From Aurantiochytrium sp. KH105 (lineage: Eukaryota > Sar > Bigyra > Thraustochytrida > Thraustochytriidae), in NCBI GenBank assembly GCA_003116975.1, contig BGKB01000049.1, positions 124,001 through 188,000 of the forward strand: DNA of 64,000 nt, read 5' to 3'. Below the pieces are notes generated by a model that was not told the DNA's origin, made no database searches, and saw nothing but the letters and a program-made list of their open reading frames with translations. Within the stretch, counting starts at the first letter, position 1. Each line of letters begins with the position of its first letter. The position numbers were made by a program, and so were the translations under genes. Of this stretch, positions 54,042 through 63,883 are shown piece by piece.

Positions 54042-54802
54042 AGGAAGTCGCAAGGAGTGAGTGGAGTGAGGCTGCACAATCTACGTACTGCAGTTCACAT
54101 ACCAATGGAGAAAATGGAAAGGAGAGGCAAAGTCGACCTCGCACAATACATAGACCCTTTTCTCACAGATTCGGCGTCCGCCGTCTACTGATGTTGCTCA
54201 AGTAGCCTGAGCTCGCAGCGTTACGTTGCATCAGCCGGTGGGCGTCGGCCAAGCTCGTGTAAATACATACCATGCCATACCTAAGTAAACTATGAAAACA
54301 AAAAAGATTGTTCTACCTACAAAGAAGGATTGTTCCACCCCAAAAAATTGTTTTGCAAGAAAATCCTGCGCATGTTCTACATTCGACTGGAAAAGAAACA
54401 CGAAAAGGAGTGGTGGCAAAGCAGGCTCGCCGCCAGCCAGATCAAAGTGCAGGGCGCTTTGCAATTTTCCAGCTCAGTGCACAAATAAGTGACAAGAAGG
54501 CTTGTAGATTCAAGTGGTAGGAGGTGCCTTGCAGCCTTCGCTTGACTCGCGACTACTTTGCTTTTGATTTTGGTTTTTTCATCAGCGTGGAAAGGAGCGA
54601 CAGATAACTTTTTTGTTTTCTCAAAAGATTTGGCTCAGGTAGGTAGATGCGTTGCAGCGGGTTTTCAGCTCTTGTTCTCTACTTTGATTCCCCCCCCCCC
54701 CTTGTTTTTCATCAGCGTCTACATTGAATTCCAGGTTCACTTGCGCCCTCGCTGCCAAGAAACGAATGTCGTGAGCACTCGCCAGCAGATCAGCAAGAGT
54801 CT
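54042..54802. other. Convergent intergenic region
   Basis: It lies between the zinc-finger and cytochrome b5 reductase 3' ends and is AT-richer than most of the window. It contains two copies of TTTTTCATCAGCGT (about 54575 and 54706) and a poly-C run of about 13 at 54690-54702. No gene is supported. Confidence 0.5.
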
Positions 54803-55747
54803 CTAAAACTCAATGACGTTGCTGGACGCATGGCCGACCTTTTCCAAGTTTGGCTTGCAAGCGAACTTGATCATGGGTGGAGGACCGCACATAAGAATAA
54901 GCGTGTCGTCTGCTGGTGCTGGCATGTGCTCGCGGATCATCTCTTCCGAAATAAAACCCTTTGAGTGAGTCCAGTTCTCAGGCGGCGCGTCCAGGGTGTA
55001 GTGCAGATGAAAGCGACCCGGGTTCTCGGCGGCAAGCTTTTCAAGCATATCGCGCACGAGAATGTCCTCCTCGGTCTTGTTAGCAAAGATCAAGCTCACC
55101 TCCGTTGCATCACTGTCGTCTGACATGATGGCCGTGATGACCTGAAGCATGGGTGTGATGCCCGTGCCACCAGCGAGCATGCCCACCTTCTTCACCTCGC
55201 GAGTCTTGCGCATGATCTTGAAGATGCCCTTGCCCAGGTACTCGTAGAGTCCAAAGGGGCCCTGAACATCGATTGTGTCGCCTACCTTGAGCGTCTCAAA
55301 GTAAAGTGACATTTTGCCACCATCCGAGAACTGCTCGAGCACGCCGCCATGGTACACCTTGATGAAGAGATCAAAGTAGCCGAGGTTCTTGTTGCTCGAT
55401 GTAGGCGTGTACTTGCGCTCGATCTCGGGTTTGCCAAAGTCCACGTCGGGCCGGCCATTCCACTCGCCCTCCTTGATACCCTTGGGTGTAGGGCAAAAAA
55501 CCTTAATATGCTTGCCGATGGGTAGACCAAACACGTCGTTGGGCTTGGGCAAGCCAAAGCGGTACAGACGAGTGTCGTGTGACAGGTCCTTGCGCTCGAT
55601 AAGCGGCACCGCGACGCGCTCCTTGTTCAGAAATACCGCACCGGGTGTCTCATCGCTCCCCGATTTGCGCAGCAAATATACAATCACAGTCACCAGCACG
55701 ACGCCCACGCCAATCAGATACGGCAAGAGATCGTTGAGGTTCTCCAT
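54803..55747 (-). CDS. NADH-cytochrome b5 reductase
   Basis: A 314-residue protein, the usual length for the family, starting MENLNDLLPY. Residues ~8-27 form an N-terminal membrane anchor. RKYTPTS at 111-117 is the FAD-binding RxYTxxS motif; GGTGITP at 193-199 and CGPPPMI at 287-293 are the NADH-binding motifs. The enzyme passes electrons from NADH through FAD to cytochrome b5 on the ER or outer mitochondrial membrane, supporting fatty-acid desaturation, elongation and sterol synthesis. A GTG codon extends the frame 13 residues upstream, but the anchor follows the ATG directly. Insertions around 85-105 (PKGIKEGEWNGRPDVDFGK) lengthen the FAD domain relative to animal enzymes. Confidence 0.95.
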   Translation of the reverse strand: MENLNDLLPYLIGVGVVLVTVIVYLLRKSGSDETPGAVFLNKERVAVPLIERKDLSHDTRLYRFGLPKPNDVFGLPIGKHIKVFCPTPKGIKEGEWNGRPDVDFGKPEIERKYTPTSSNKNLGYFDLFIKVYHGGVLEQFSDGGKMSLYFETLKVGDTIDVQGPFGLYEYLGKGIFKIMRKTREVKKVGMLAGGTGITPMLQVITAIMSDDSDATEVSLIFANKTEEDILVRDMLEKLAAENPGRFHLHYTLDAPPENWTHSKGFISEEMIREHMPAPADDTLILMCGPPPMIKFACKPNLEKVGHASSNVIEF

Positions 55748-57085
55748 CGCGCCGATCTCTGTCGTGCGCCGCTGCGATCTCGTCACCTGCCTGTGTCTGC
55801 TGCGTCTCCTTCACACGCCGGCACGCACGCACGCACGTACGTACGTACTACAGCTGGCCGGGCCCGATGATCGCGACGGACGACCAAAGCCGGTCTGTCG
55901 TCTGCGAGACAGCCGAGAAGGCTTCACGCCTCGCGCAGACGCGGCTCCCGCTTCAGCCTCCCTCCTCCCTCGGGCTCCGCCAGGACCTCGCCGTCGCGCG
56001 CGCAGGCAGAGAGAGCAATGGTTTCTGGCAGAGTGCGTCATGATTTCGGAGCGCGCATGCTCCCCAAAGAAAGAAGGGGTTGCGCAATCATCGCCACGAT
56101 CGATCAGCAAGCTCTGTGGCGCTTCCAGGTCGCATCTTCGAGACGTGCGCCCTTGGCGACCGGGTGTCCATCGCGCGAGGCGACTCGGCAAGAAGGTAGA
56201 GGAAGGAAGCTCGAAAACGCGGACTTGTGCTAATCCCTCTACATTGGACACATACGCAGCGAGCGGGATGGTGGATAGGAGCGGGGCAGCATCCGCATGT
56301 ACGAAGTATTATGACATGGAGATCGCTACGCATCACATAAACAATGGGCCTCGCTCGCGTAAGATTAGGAAACGAATGCTCTTATAAGGAAAGCAAAGAA
56401 TCCTTTGCGGATCCAGCCGAGGTTCTTTTGCGCTCTCGTTGAAGAGCGTTGTCGTGCGCGTGCCGCGAGTCTGCCCTTCGTTTCCTTCAAAGTAGTGACT
56501 ACACTTACGTCGTGTGGGAAAAGTGAACTTGAGACATCCGCATCTATTTGGACGCAATTCTGAAGCGCGAGCTTCTTGCGGGAAAAAATCCCCCTCCTCC
56601 CCACGGCAGCGGCACCGGCAGGTGATTGGCAGGTGGTCCTTTTGAAGAAAGAAGATACCGGGGCTCAAATCTCTTTCTCATGTCTCGAGTCCCGTGCGTT
56701 CCTTGCCAAAGATCCACAATCGAAACGGCCCATCCCCGCGCTCTCAGGCTATTCGATCACCACTTTTCAGAGCTCAAATAGTGAACTGCAGCTAGGTCTA
56801 TCTCTACTCTGGCAGAGAAAACCTTGTTGTTCTCTTGTGCGATCGAAATTGGGTTGCGCAGATTGTCTTTTTCCTCTATTTACCCATGGCATCGAATGAC
56901 CTCCATGCTTTCATCATGAGGCCCACAAGACGAAAACATCAAACGCAGAAACGCGAGAGAGCCCCAAGGAGACGCGGCCGCCTTGCTCCCCGGGCGAGGG
57001 ACAAGACGCGGTTGCTCAGAGCACGCGGGCTATAGCACCGCTGGGAAACCACAAGGACGAAGTCACTGGTGCGTGCGACGCGACC
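55748..57085. other. Divergent intergenic region
   Basis: It lies between the reductase and transacylase starts. A GCAC tract passing into GTAC units is at 55820-55850, about 75-100 bp upstream of the reductase ATG. The rest shows nothing recognisable. Confidence 0.5.
55820..55850. repeat. (GCAC)n/(GTAC)n microsatellite
   Basis: GCACGCACGCACGCAC is followed by GTACGTACGTAC just upstream of the cytochrome b5 reductase start (minus-strand gene). Confidence 0.9.
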
Positions 57086-58222
57086 ATGATGTGGACGAAA
57101 TCATTGGGCCTGCCCCTGCGGACGGTCCCGCGAACCGCGAAGGCAGCGGCGGCTTCCGCGCAGCGCGGACTCATGATGCAGGCTAACAGACTTCAGGAGA
57201 GCGATAAAAACGACTTTGTGCTCATATTCCCTGGTCAAGGATCGCAGGCCGTTGGCCGCGCGCAGCCGTGGCTTGAGCGCTTTGAGCAACTCGTACAGCC
57301 CATCTTTGACGAGGTCGACGAGGCCTTGCAGGATGATGTATGCAACCGCTTGCTGCTACGAGGACCCCAGGACGAGCTTGATCTTACAGAAAATGCGCAA
57401 CCAGCCATCATGGCTCTGTCCATCGCCGTCACGCGGGTACTTGATCATGAACTTGGCCTCGGCGCCGCGAGCCCGCATTGCAAGATGGCCCTCGGCCACT
57501 CACTCGGCGAATTCACCGCCATGGTGGCCACGGGGGCCCTCGAGCTTGCGGACGCTGCGCGCATTGTACGCGCTCGGGGCCGTGCCATGCAAACGGCCAG
57601 CAACATGTTTTTCCGGGAGCGCGCTGATGGTGACGATGACTTTGCCATGTACGCAATCATGCCCATTGGATACGAAAAGGCGGCAGAAGCATGTGCTCTC
57701 GCTCTTCAAGAGCTTGGCGAGGACTCTCACGTCTGTCAGGTAGCCAATGCTAATAGTCCCAAACAGGTTGTTCTGAGCGGATCGCGTCTTGCCGTCTCGC
57801 GCGCCGTGGAAATTGCCAAGGAAAAATTCCGCGCCCGAAGGGCCACACCTCTCCGCGTATCTGCGCCTTTTCATTGCCGCGTCATGGCAGACGCTCGGCC
57901 AGCTTTGGAAGAGGCCCTCAGCGCTGCAAAGTCCTGGCGCCATCCCGACGTTCCCATCATTTCCAATGTTACTGCTGAGCCTGTCCTATCCGCAGACGCA
58001 CTTCAAGAGTTGGCTCTTGAGCAGCTCACAAGCACTGTGCGCTGGGACGCCTGCGTACATACTGCACTGCAGGGCGCCGCGAACGCGAGTTTTATCGAGG
58101 CTGGAGGTAAGGTTCTCTCGCCACTTGTCTCTGCTGTCGGTGGCAAGAACGTTCGCGTTTTCCCCGTTTCGGACACTATCGACCTGCCAACACCACAAGA
58201 CTTTCCGCAGGTCTCTCCATAA
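57086..58222 (+). CDS. Malonyl-CoA:ACP transacylase (FabD/MCAT type), probably mitochondrial
   Basis: A 378-residue protein. The first ~40 residues are rich in Arg, Ala and Ser without acids up to residue 38, like a mitochondrial presequence. GQGSQ at 50-54 and GHSLGE at 137-142 (Ser139 the nucleophile) are the family signatures; the RARGRAMQ segment near 163-169 carries the arginine that binds the malonyl carboxylate, and His263 in PFHC completes the dyad. It moves malonyl groups from CoA to acyl carrier protein for type II fatty-acid synthesis. With a mitochondrial location it would feed lipoate synthesis. The stand-alone form distinguishes it from transacylase domains in large fatty-acid or PUFA synthases. 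Two adjacent ATGs open the gene; the first is taken. Confidence 0.93.
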   Translation: MMWTKSLGLPLRTVPRTAKAAAASAQRGLMMQANRLQESDKNDFVLIFPGQGSQAVGRAQPWLERFEQLVQPIFDEVDEALQDDVCNRLLLRGPQDELDLTENAQPAIMALSIAVTRVLDHELGLGAASPHCKMALGHSLGEFTAMVATGALELADAARIVRARGRAMQTASNMFFRERADGDDDFAMYAIMPIGYEKAAEACALALQELGEDSHVCQVANANSPKQVVLSGSRLAVSRAVEIAKEKFRARRATPLRVSAPFHCRVMADARPALEEALSAAKSWRHPDVPIISNVTAEPVLSADALQELALEQLTSTVRWDACVHTALQGAANASFIEAGGKVLSPLVSAVGGKNVRVFPVSDTIDLPTPQDFPQVSP

Positions 58223-58809
58223 AAAGCAAAGAAATGGCAAATCTCTGGCCAAGCCGCAGCAACGAGAGGGTTGGCTTTCTATTTTCTTTTCCATTGCCTA
58301 ATGTAGGTTCAATTTGCATTGCGTTTGCTTGCGTCTGGCTTTTAGTGAATTGAAGTAAAAGTGAGGGATGGCACGTAGCGAGCATCTCTCTGCATCAATC
58401 AATTGCTCCAGCCTCGTCCGGTATACATACATATACGTGGGGCCAGGCACACGTCCGCTTTTCCAATCCGCCCTTTTTTTCCCTCGGCACACACTTAGTT
58501 ACACAGACCGACTGTCTGTGATAAGCACAACCGCGGGTTTGCTTTTGTTGTTGGTTTGTTTGCTTGTTAGCTTGTTTGTTTTGCGCGTGCGCTCGTTTTC
58601 TCAGGCTCGCCTCGGCCCTCACCTCACCTCGCCGGGGCGCCACTCCAAAGACAGTTCTGTGCGCTCGTGCCGCTCGCCGCCCGCGCGGGCCTCAGCGTGC
58701 GGGGAGGCTGAAAGGCGCGAGAGGTGCTTGCTTCTCGACGCAAGGCAGGGCACAAGGCAAGGCAAGGCAAGGCAAGGCAGGGCGATAGGAGCAGGAGCAA
58801 GCGGCACTC
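58223..58809. other. Intergenic region with a GGCAA tract
   Basis: No gene is supported. TTTGTTTGCTTG units lie at 58545-58580, and (AAGGC)n at 58740-58785 directly precedes the Sec14-like gene. Confidence 0.5.
58740..58785. repeat. (AAGGC)n pentanucleotide tract
   Basis: CAAGGCAAGGCAAGGCAAGG units end 25 bp before the ATG of the Sec14-like gene, so they almost certainly lie in its leader. Confidence 0.9.
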
Positions 58810-59634
58810 ATGGCAACGGAGACGACGACTGCCGCGGCGCCTGCGGCGGCGTCTGTGCCTGCAAGCGCGCCGGCAACAGCACCGGCGCCAGCGCTGGGCT
58901 CCAGCCCGCTCGAAGAACTCGTGCAAGGCGCAGAGCTCGAGGCTTGCAAGGAGCTACAGCAACGAGTTCCAGAGGCAAGTCCGGGCCAAGTCGTGAGGTT
59001 CTTGCGTGCGCGAGATGGTAAAGTTGATGACGCAGAGACCTTTCTGAAAGCCAACTTGGCATGGCGCAAGGAGACTCTCCCCATTGAACCGACCACCGAA
59101 GTTCGCGCCGAGCTGGAAAAGCTCAAGTTCTTGATTTACGGCAAGGATAAGGAAGGGCGTCTTATCGTTCTTGTGCGCAGCAAAGTCATGGGCAAGCACA
59201 CGTACGAAGACCTCGAGATAGTGAAAAAGGCCACAGTTATTCTGGCAGAGTACGTCGAGCACCTCGCAGGACCAATTGGTCTCATGACTGTCGTCTACTC
59301 GCGCCTTGACGCTACCCGCAAGAATATGGATTTCGATGTGGTCAAGGTTGTTGCTGGCCTCATGCAGGACAACTACCCGGAGCGTCTTCATCAAGCCATG
59401 GCTGCGCCAACAGGCCCTCTGTTGCGCGGTGCATGGAAGGTCGTGCAGCTTTTCTTCGATCCTCGAACCCGTGCGAAGCTCTGTCTAGTCAAGGATGTAG
59501 ACGGCTTCAAGGACGCTGTAGACGCCTCGTCGCTTCCCACAGAGATTGGAGGCACATGCACTGAACCTCTTTCCGTGCAGCCTATCATCGAATTCGCCGA
59601 GCAAGCTTGGGCTGCCTCGCGAACGGAAACTTAG
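58810..59634 (+). CDS. CRAL-TRIO (Sec14-like) lipid-binding protein
   Basis: A 274-residue protein. After a 30-residue Ala/Pro/Thr-rich leader, residues ~37-95 form the CRAL-TRIO N-terminal helices, with VVRFLRARDGKVDDAETFLK and NLAWRKE, close to the LxRFLRAR-x-K motif of Sec14 proteins. The lipid-binding domain (~105-262) contains GKDKEGRLIVLVR, EYVEHLAGPIGLMTVVYSR, NYPERLHQAMAAPTG and SLPTEIGG, matching the YPER and LPxEYGG signatures. Such proteins bind phosphatidylinositol, phosphatidylcholine or other hydrophobic ligands in the cytosol and at membranes. The ligand cannot be told from sequence. Confidence 0.92.
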   Translation: MATETTTAAAPAAASVPASAPATAPAPALGSSPLEELVQGAELEACKELQQRVPEASPGQVVRFLRARDGKVDDAETFLKANLAWRKETLPIEPTTEVRAELEKLKFLIYGKDKEGRLIVLVRSKVMGKHTYEDLEIVKKATVILAEYVEHLAGPIGLMTVVYSRLDATRKNMDFDVVKVVAGLMQDNYPERLHQAMAAPTGPLLRGAWKVVQLFFDPRTRAKLCLVKDVDGFKDAVDASSLPTEIGGTCTEPLSVQPIIEFAEQAWAASRTET

Positions 59635-59882
59635 CATTGTCTTCTCCTTTCCTCTCCTTCCTCTCGTATCTTCTTTTCTTTTCGTTTTGTTCTTATTTCC
59701 CAAATGCTTATCTTCTAATTTGGATTCTTTTTTTCTTTGTTCAACAGTCAGTTTCGTTTGTATTCGTGGTTTTCAGATAAATAATCCCTAGTCAAGTCCA
59801 GGCTCACAGACAGTCCCAGACACGCATTCATACCTTGACTCGCTGATATGGCGCTCAGGCAGGCGCACGCCTGTTCGTTCCA

Positions 59883-61256
59883 TCAAACAAGATCTTCTGA
59901 CGCTGTAAAGAAATTCAGCGTCATGACAATAATGCCTGCCAAAACAATATTGTCCTGCCAGGAATGATAGCGCAGCTCGTTGCTCGTAAGAGAAACCTGT
60001 GCACACCAACGGAGGATAGCCCGCTGCAAGAGCTCTTGCAGGACTTGTGCAGTAAATAAAAGGGTCCCACGCAGAGCCAGAACTTGCGCTGCGTTGTTGG
60101 TCGACAGCACAGTCTCCACCGTAGCGGCCAAAATGACCACTTTTTCACCGAGCACTTCATCGTGTGTATGAAGAATGAGTTTTTCCCGCGCTAGCTGCGA
60201 CCGCATGGCAAGCCACTGCGTCATCACGTTCGCGTCTTTGTCCATGCGGCCAGCGTCAAGCTTATAGTCTTGAGCCTTGCGTCGAATGTAGTCACACATT
60301 TTGACGTTCATCAGCGTCCCCGCCGCCTCCATTATGGACGCAGCGATGGCGGAAAGTATAAAGGCTCGAGTTGACGTCAACCGCAAAATTGCGATCTGCG
60401 TGGCAATGCTAAAGTTCAACCTTACCAAAATTGTGTAAAAGGTCAGGACCGCTCGATGTGATTCAGGTGGGAAAACCCACATGAAAAGAAAACTCATCAG
60501 ATCTGCCACGAGCAGGCGTCCAACCAGCACAGAGAGAACCGGGAATGCAATACCATTGAGAAGCCACTCTTTAAGCCAAGAGTCCTCAAGATCCAGAGAA
60601 ATGACGAGATATGCGTAGTGCATGATTGTAAAGCATGCCACGAGCGTCGACAGAAAATTGCTCCACGTCAGGAACGACGTCTGAAAAGAGCATAATCTCT
60701 CGCGCCTCAATGCCTGCGCTGCATACAGTTCCACCATGATGCTTAGCCCCAGCGCGAAGGAGAAGAAAAATATTGACATTCGGTCGTTTGTCCATGGTAG
60801 ACCGTACCGGATGCCCAAGGCGAGTGTTGCGAAGCTGATACTCTCTTTCAAAAAGATAATAAGCATTGTCTGCACTCGACTCATCCTCACTCTGTGCCAC
60901 AGAAAGATGAGAGATATTGCAAAACTAAGATCTCCTATTGCGAATGTGATAACTGGCTTGTACTGGGAGAAGTCAGGCACAGTAATAAGCCTTTGTCGCA
61001 ACGTATGATTGCACACAACGGCGATCACGATAAACAAAGCGGAAGGCCATAATCTCAATGTGCAGAAAAGAGTATGCTTAATCTCACTCCGCCACGTAGC
61101 CTCTCTCGTCACACATTCGCTTCGGAGACTTAGAATACTCTCTGCACGAACTATTCGCGACGCAGTAGATTGATCTCCCAGCGCGTGTATTTCGCTCCGC
61201 GGCGCGTGTGCCGGCTCCGGTACTGGCGTCACGCGCGCCGCCCGGGACTCCGGCAT
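59883..61256 (-). CDS. Unrecognised multi-pass membrane protein, tandem family copy A
   Basis: A 457-residue protein from the ATG at 61256. The N-terminal ~65 residues are polar. About eight hydrophobic helices follow between ~70 and 340. A cytosolic-looking basic segment, YIRRKAQDYKLDAGRMDKD, is followed by EKLILHTHDEVLGEKVV (nt about 60185-60140), then a segment ending in a final hydrophobic stretch (LAGIIVMTLNFFTASEDLV). Two further copies of the same family lie upstream on the same strand. I do not recognise the family. The conserved IRRKAQD and LILHTHDE-LGEK motifs between copies suggest a functional cytosolic region. It could be a transporter, receptor or scaffold. Confidence 0.75.
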   Translation of the reverse strand: MPESRAARVTPVPEPAHAPRSEIHALGDQSTASRIVRAESILSLRSECVTREATWRSEIKHTLFCTLRLWPSALFIVIAVVCNHTLRQRLITVPDFSQYKPVITFAIGDLSFAISLIFLWHRVRMSRVQTMLIIFLKESISFATLALGIRYGLPWTNDRMSIFFFSFALGLSIMVELYAAQALRRERLCSFQTSFLTWSNFLSTLVACFTIMHYAYLVISLDLEDSWLKEWLLNGIAFPVLSVLVGRLLVADLMSFLFMWVFPPESHRAVLTFYTILVRLNFSIATQIAILRLTSTRAFILSAIAASIMEAAGTLMNVKMCDYIRRKAQDYKLDAGRMDKDANVMTQWLAMRSQLAREKLILHTHDEVLGEKVVILAATVETVLSTNNAAQVLALRGTLLFTAQVLQELLQRAILRWCAQVSLTSNELRYHSWQDNIVLAGIIVMTLNFFTASEDLV

Positions 61257-62023
61257 CCTCTTTGATTGGCCGAGTCTACTGACGGACGGACTTCGACCGT
61301 CTGGCCTCGTCAGGTTCGGGCGAGGCACTCACTCACATGCCGATGTCGAGTGGGGCCCACTCCTACTTTGGCCGTACAGGACCCTACACGTGTCTACATG
61401 TCTCCAATGCCAAAGACACAATAGCCGTTGTGTTTGCTTTGAGCTGTTCGTTTCTGCTCGACACTGTCCGTCGAGCCTAACAGTAAGTAAGTCCAAGAGT
61501 TAGGAGGCCGAGTTCATGTTTACCGCCCGGCCCGCCATCCGCCACCAACCGTGCCACACAGTTCCGTAACGGATTCCTTGGGGCTTATTATCTGTGAAAG
61601 AGGCACAGTCCAGGCAGGGTAGGCAGGCAGGCAGGCAGGCATGGAGGATCGACCATGTAGAGATGGTCAGTGAACCGTGAATGAGCGGCCCAGGCAATCA
61701 GGGCGGAGCGATTTTGTAGAAAGTCAAACTTCATTCATTCATTCATTCATCCTTTTACAACTCGAAAAGTGGTCTCGTTTCTCAAATGCCAAGACCATCC
61801 GAGTTAATCAGCATATTTGTATTCCGAAAAGGCTTGCTGGGCCATGGGACCATAGGGCCCAAAAATTGTTGCCTGTGCACAGGTCAGCCTCTGTTCTGTA
61901 AAGGACGAGAGAGTGAGCGACCGCACGCATGCAAGGTCCCCAAAAGATGCAAGAAAAAGATCAAGACGAAGGGACTGAGGTCCTTGCTTGGCTGGGCTCG
62001 CCAAGCGATGCCAAAGAGCCGAA
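61257..62023. other. Intergenic region between tandem copies A and B
   Basis: It contains a (GGCA)n run at 61619-61641 and (ATTC)n at 61730-61750. No gene is supported. It is likely the promoter of copy A and the 3' region of copy B. Confidence 0.5.
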
Positions 62024-63384
62024 TCATGTTGTTGATACGTAAGGCACTGCGAGAAGGCTTGTCGCAAATTTGTACAGATTGCTTGTCATAACGATGAAAC
62101 ACACAATGCTCACGTTTTCACGAAGACGTAAAAGACGAGGCGGGATACTCGTTACTGAGAGACCTGCCGCATAAGCGAGCATACGACGCTGCAACAGATC
62201 CTGCATTGACTCTGCGAGAATCAGTATTAAGCCGCGGAGCAAACGGTCTGAGCTGAAACGTATCCTGTGAGCCATGAATCCGTAATTGCGGCACATAATA
62301 CAATCTTTTCACCAAGCGCTTCATCATGTGTGTGCAAAATGAGCTTTTCATCGGAAAGCGCAGCTCGAACAGCTGCCCATTGCCGAACAAAATCAAGGCT
62401 GTCAGGTTCGATTGTGATGTCTTGTGCCTTGCGACGAATAAACTGCGTCACCCTGGCGTTGGCGTAGGTGCCGCAGACCTCTGTGAGGCTCACTATGATA
62501 ACAGAGAGCGCGAAGCCTCGCCAGGAGTGCATTTCGATCATTGATATTTGGCCAGCCAAGTAAAAGCTGATCTTGACGAGCAGGCTAAAAAAGCTCAGCA
62601 CTAAAGAGGACGAACCCCCAGGGAATGCCCAAAGCAAAGCAAAGCTGATCATGTCAGCCACCATGACGCGGCCAGCCAAAACCGATGCTGCCGGGTATCC
62701 AACGCCAACAATGAGCCACTCCTCATACCAGACGTAATCCTTGTGAATGATCAGTCCGTACACAGAAATTGTGAACATTGCAACGCCTGCGCAGACCCCA
62801 ATGACGAGAGCAACAATGTGAGGCCTGGGAGAGCACAGGTTTGCCTTCTGCAGATACTGCGAGAAAAGCAGATTTGTCCATGCAGCGATACCATGGGTGA
62901 TACTGAGCATGCCTACAGACAGTAACGGGTCCCAAGGAAAGCCCTTGAGAATCTGAAGAGCAACCAAAACGACATATGTTACGAGAAGCTGGGTAATGGA
63001 GAGGGCAACCTCGATCAAATGCCATCGAAAGCCATAGTATATTGTGCTGAGTGCCAAGGAAAATGTTATGAGTGCAACGCTGAAAATGATCACAGGACGA
63101 GAGCGCGAGACCTCAGGTAGCGCGGCTGTAAGAAGAAAGTGGTTCGTGACAATGCCCAGAATGGCCAACGCCATGGACGGGACTAGATACAAGGTCAAAC
63201 GTATCATATGCTGCACATCATGGCCGATTGACGTGTAAACAGGGCTCGCCGGGCGCAGCGCAATCAAGCTGTCTGAGCGGAAAGTTCGGCGGGAGTCGTC
63301 CACGGGAAGTTTCGTGCTTGACTCTTGAACGAAAGCCACTTTATCTCTCTGGGCCGGGGCCACAGTCGCGCTCTTCCAGGGCAT
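62024..63384 (-). pseudogene. Tandem family copy B of the unrecognised membrane protein, reading frame shifted near its 3' end
   Basis: From the ATG at 63384 the frame runs 385 residues to a stop at 62227. It parallels copy A: polar N terminus, about eight hydrophobic helices (~55-320), FIRRKAQD and EKLILHTHDEALGEKIV. After YVSAQTV (about nt 62245) the frame leaves the family pattern and stops, while the expected C-terminal segment (LLRGLILI, SVTSIPPRLLRLRENVSIV, CFIVMTSNLY) lies in another frame down to 62024. A one-base change, a sequencing or assembly error, or a short unrecognised intron would each explain this. The rest of the gene shows no decay, so the copy may be functional or only recently broken. 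Confidence 0.7.
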
Positions 63385-63883
63385 TGCTTCCTCGTCGACG
63401 CTGCCACGTGCGGCAGCGCCTCGACGCAAGGCGTCCAGAGGACGCCCGCGCGCTGCGCACTCGGATTTTGATTGTGTTTTTCTATTCTATAGCCAGCATC
63501 ATGGTGTCGACATGTATACCTGACCACTTACTAGGACTTGAGTCAACCGTTCGTTCAAGCCTAGCCTCGGGCCTAGAAGTTCTTGCGAATAGTATACACA
63601 TGAGAGTGGCCACCGGGTCAAGTAAAGGAAAGTCGAACTTGAATTTTAAGTTCAACATTCAAGTCCAACTTTCGTACTTGACGGCGAACTTGAACTTGAA
63701 CTTGAACTTGACTTCATCATCCCCAACGGATATATTGGGATGGGAAGGCGAGAAACAGTAGTGCGCCTGTGATACAATAGGTAGCCTTGCGTCAAAAAGC
63801 AGCTGCAGGGATCCAGAGTAACACATTGCTTCGAGGGAAGAAAGTTGTTCAAAGGTGTCGATACCTTAGTATTAGCTAGATGC
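63385..63883. other. Intergenic region between tandem copies B and C with a hexamer repeat
   Basis: It contains a GAACTT-based repeat at 63634-63715. No gene is supported. Confidence 0.5.
63634..63715. repeat. (GAACTT)n hexanucleotide repeat with inverted units
   Basis: GAACTTGAACTTGAACTTGA at about 63689-63712 is preceded by looser direct and inverse units (AAGTTCAACATTCAAGTCC). The mix of both orientations allows hairpins. Confidence 0.85.
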
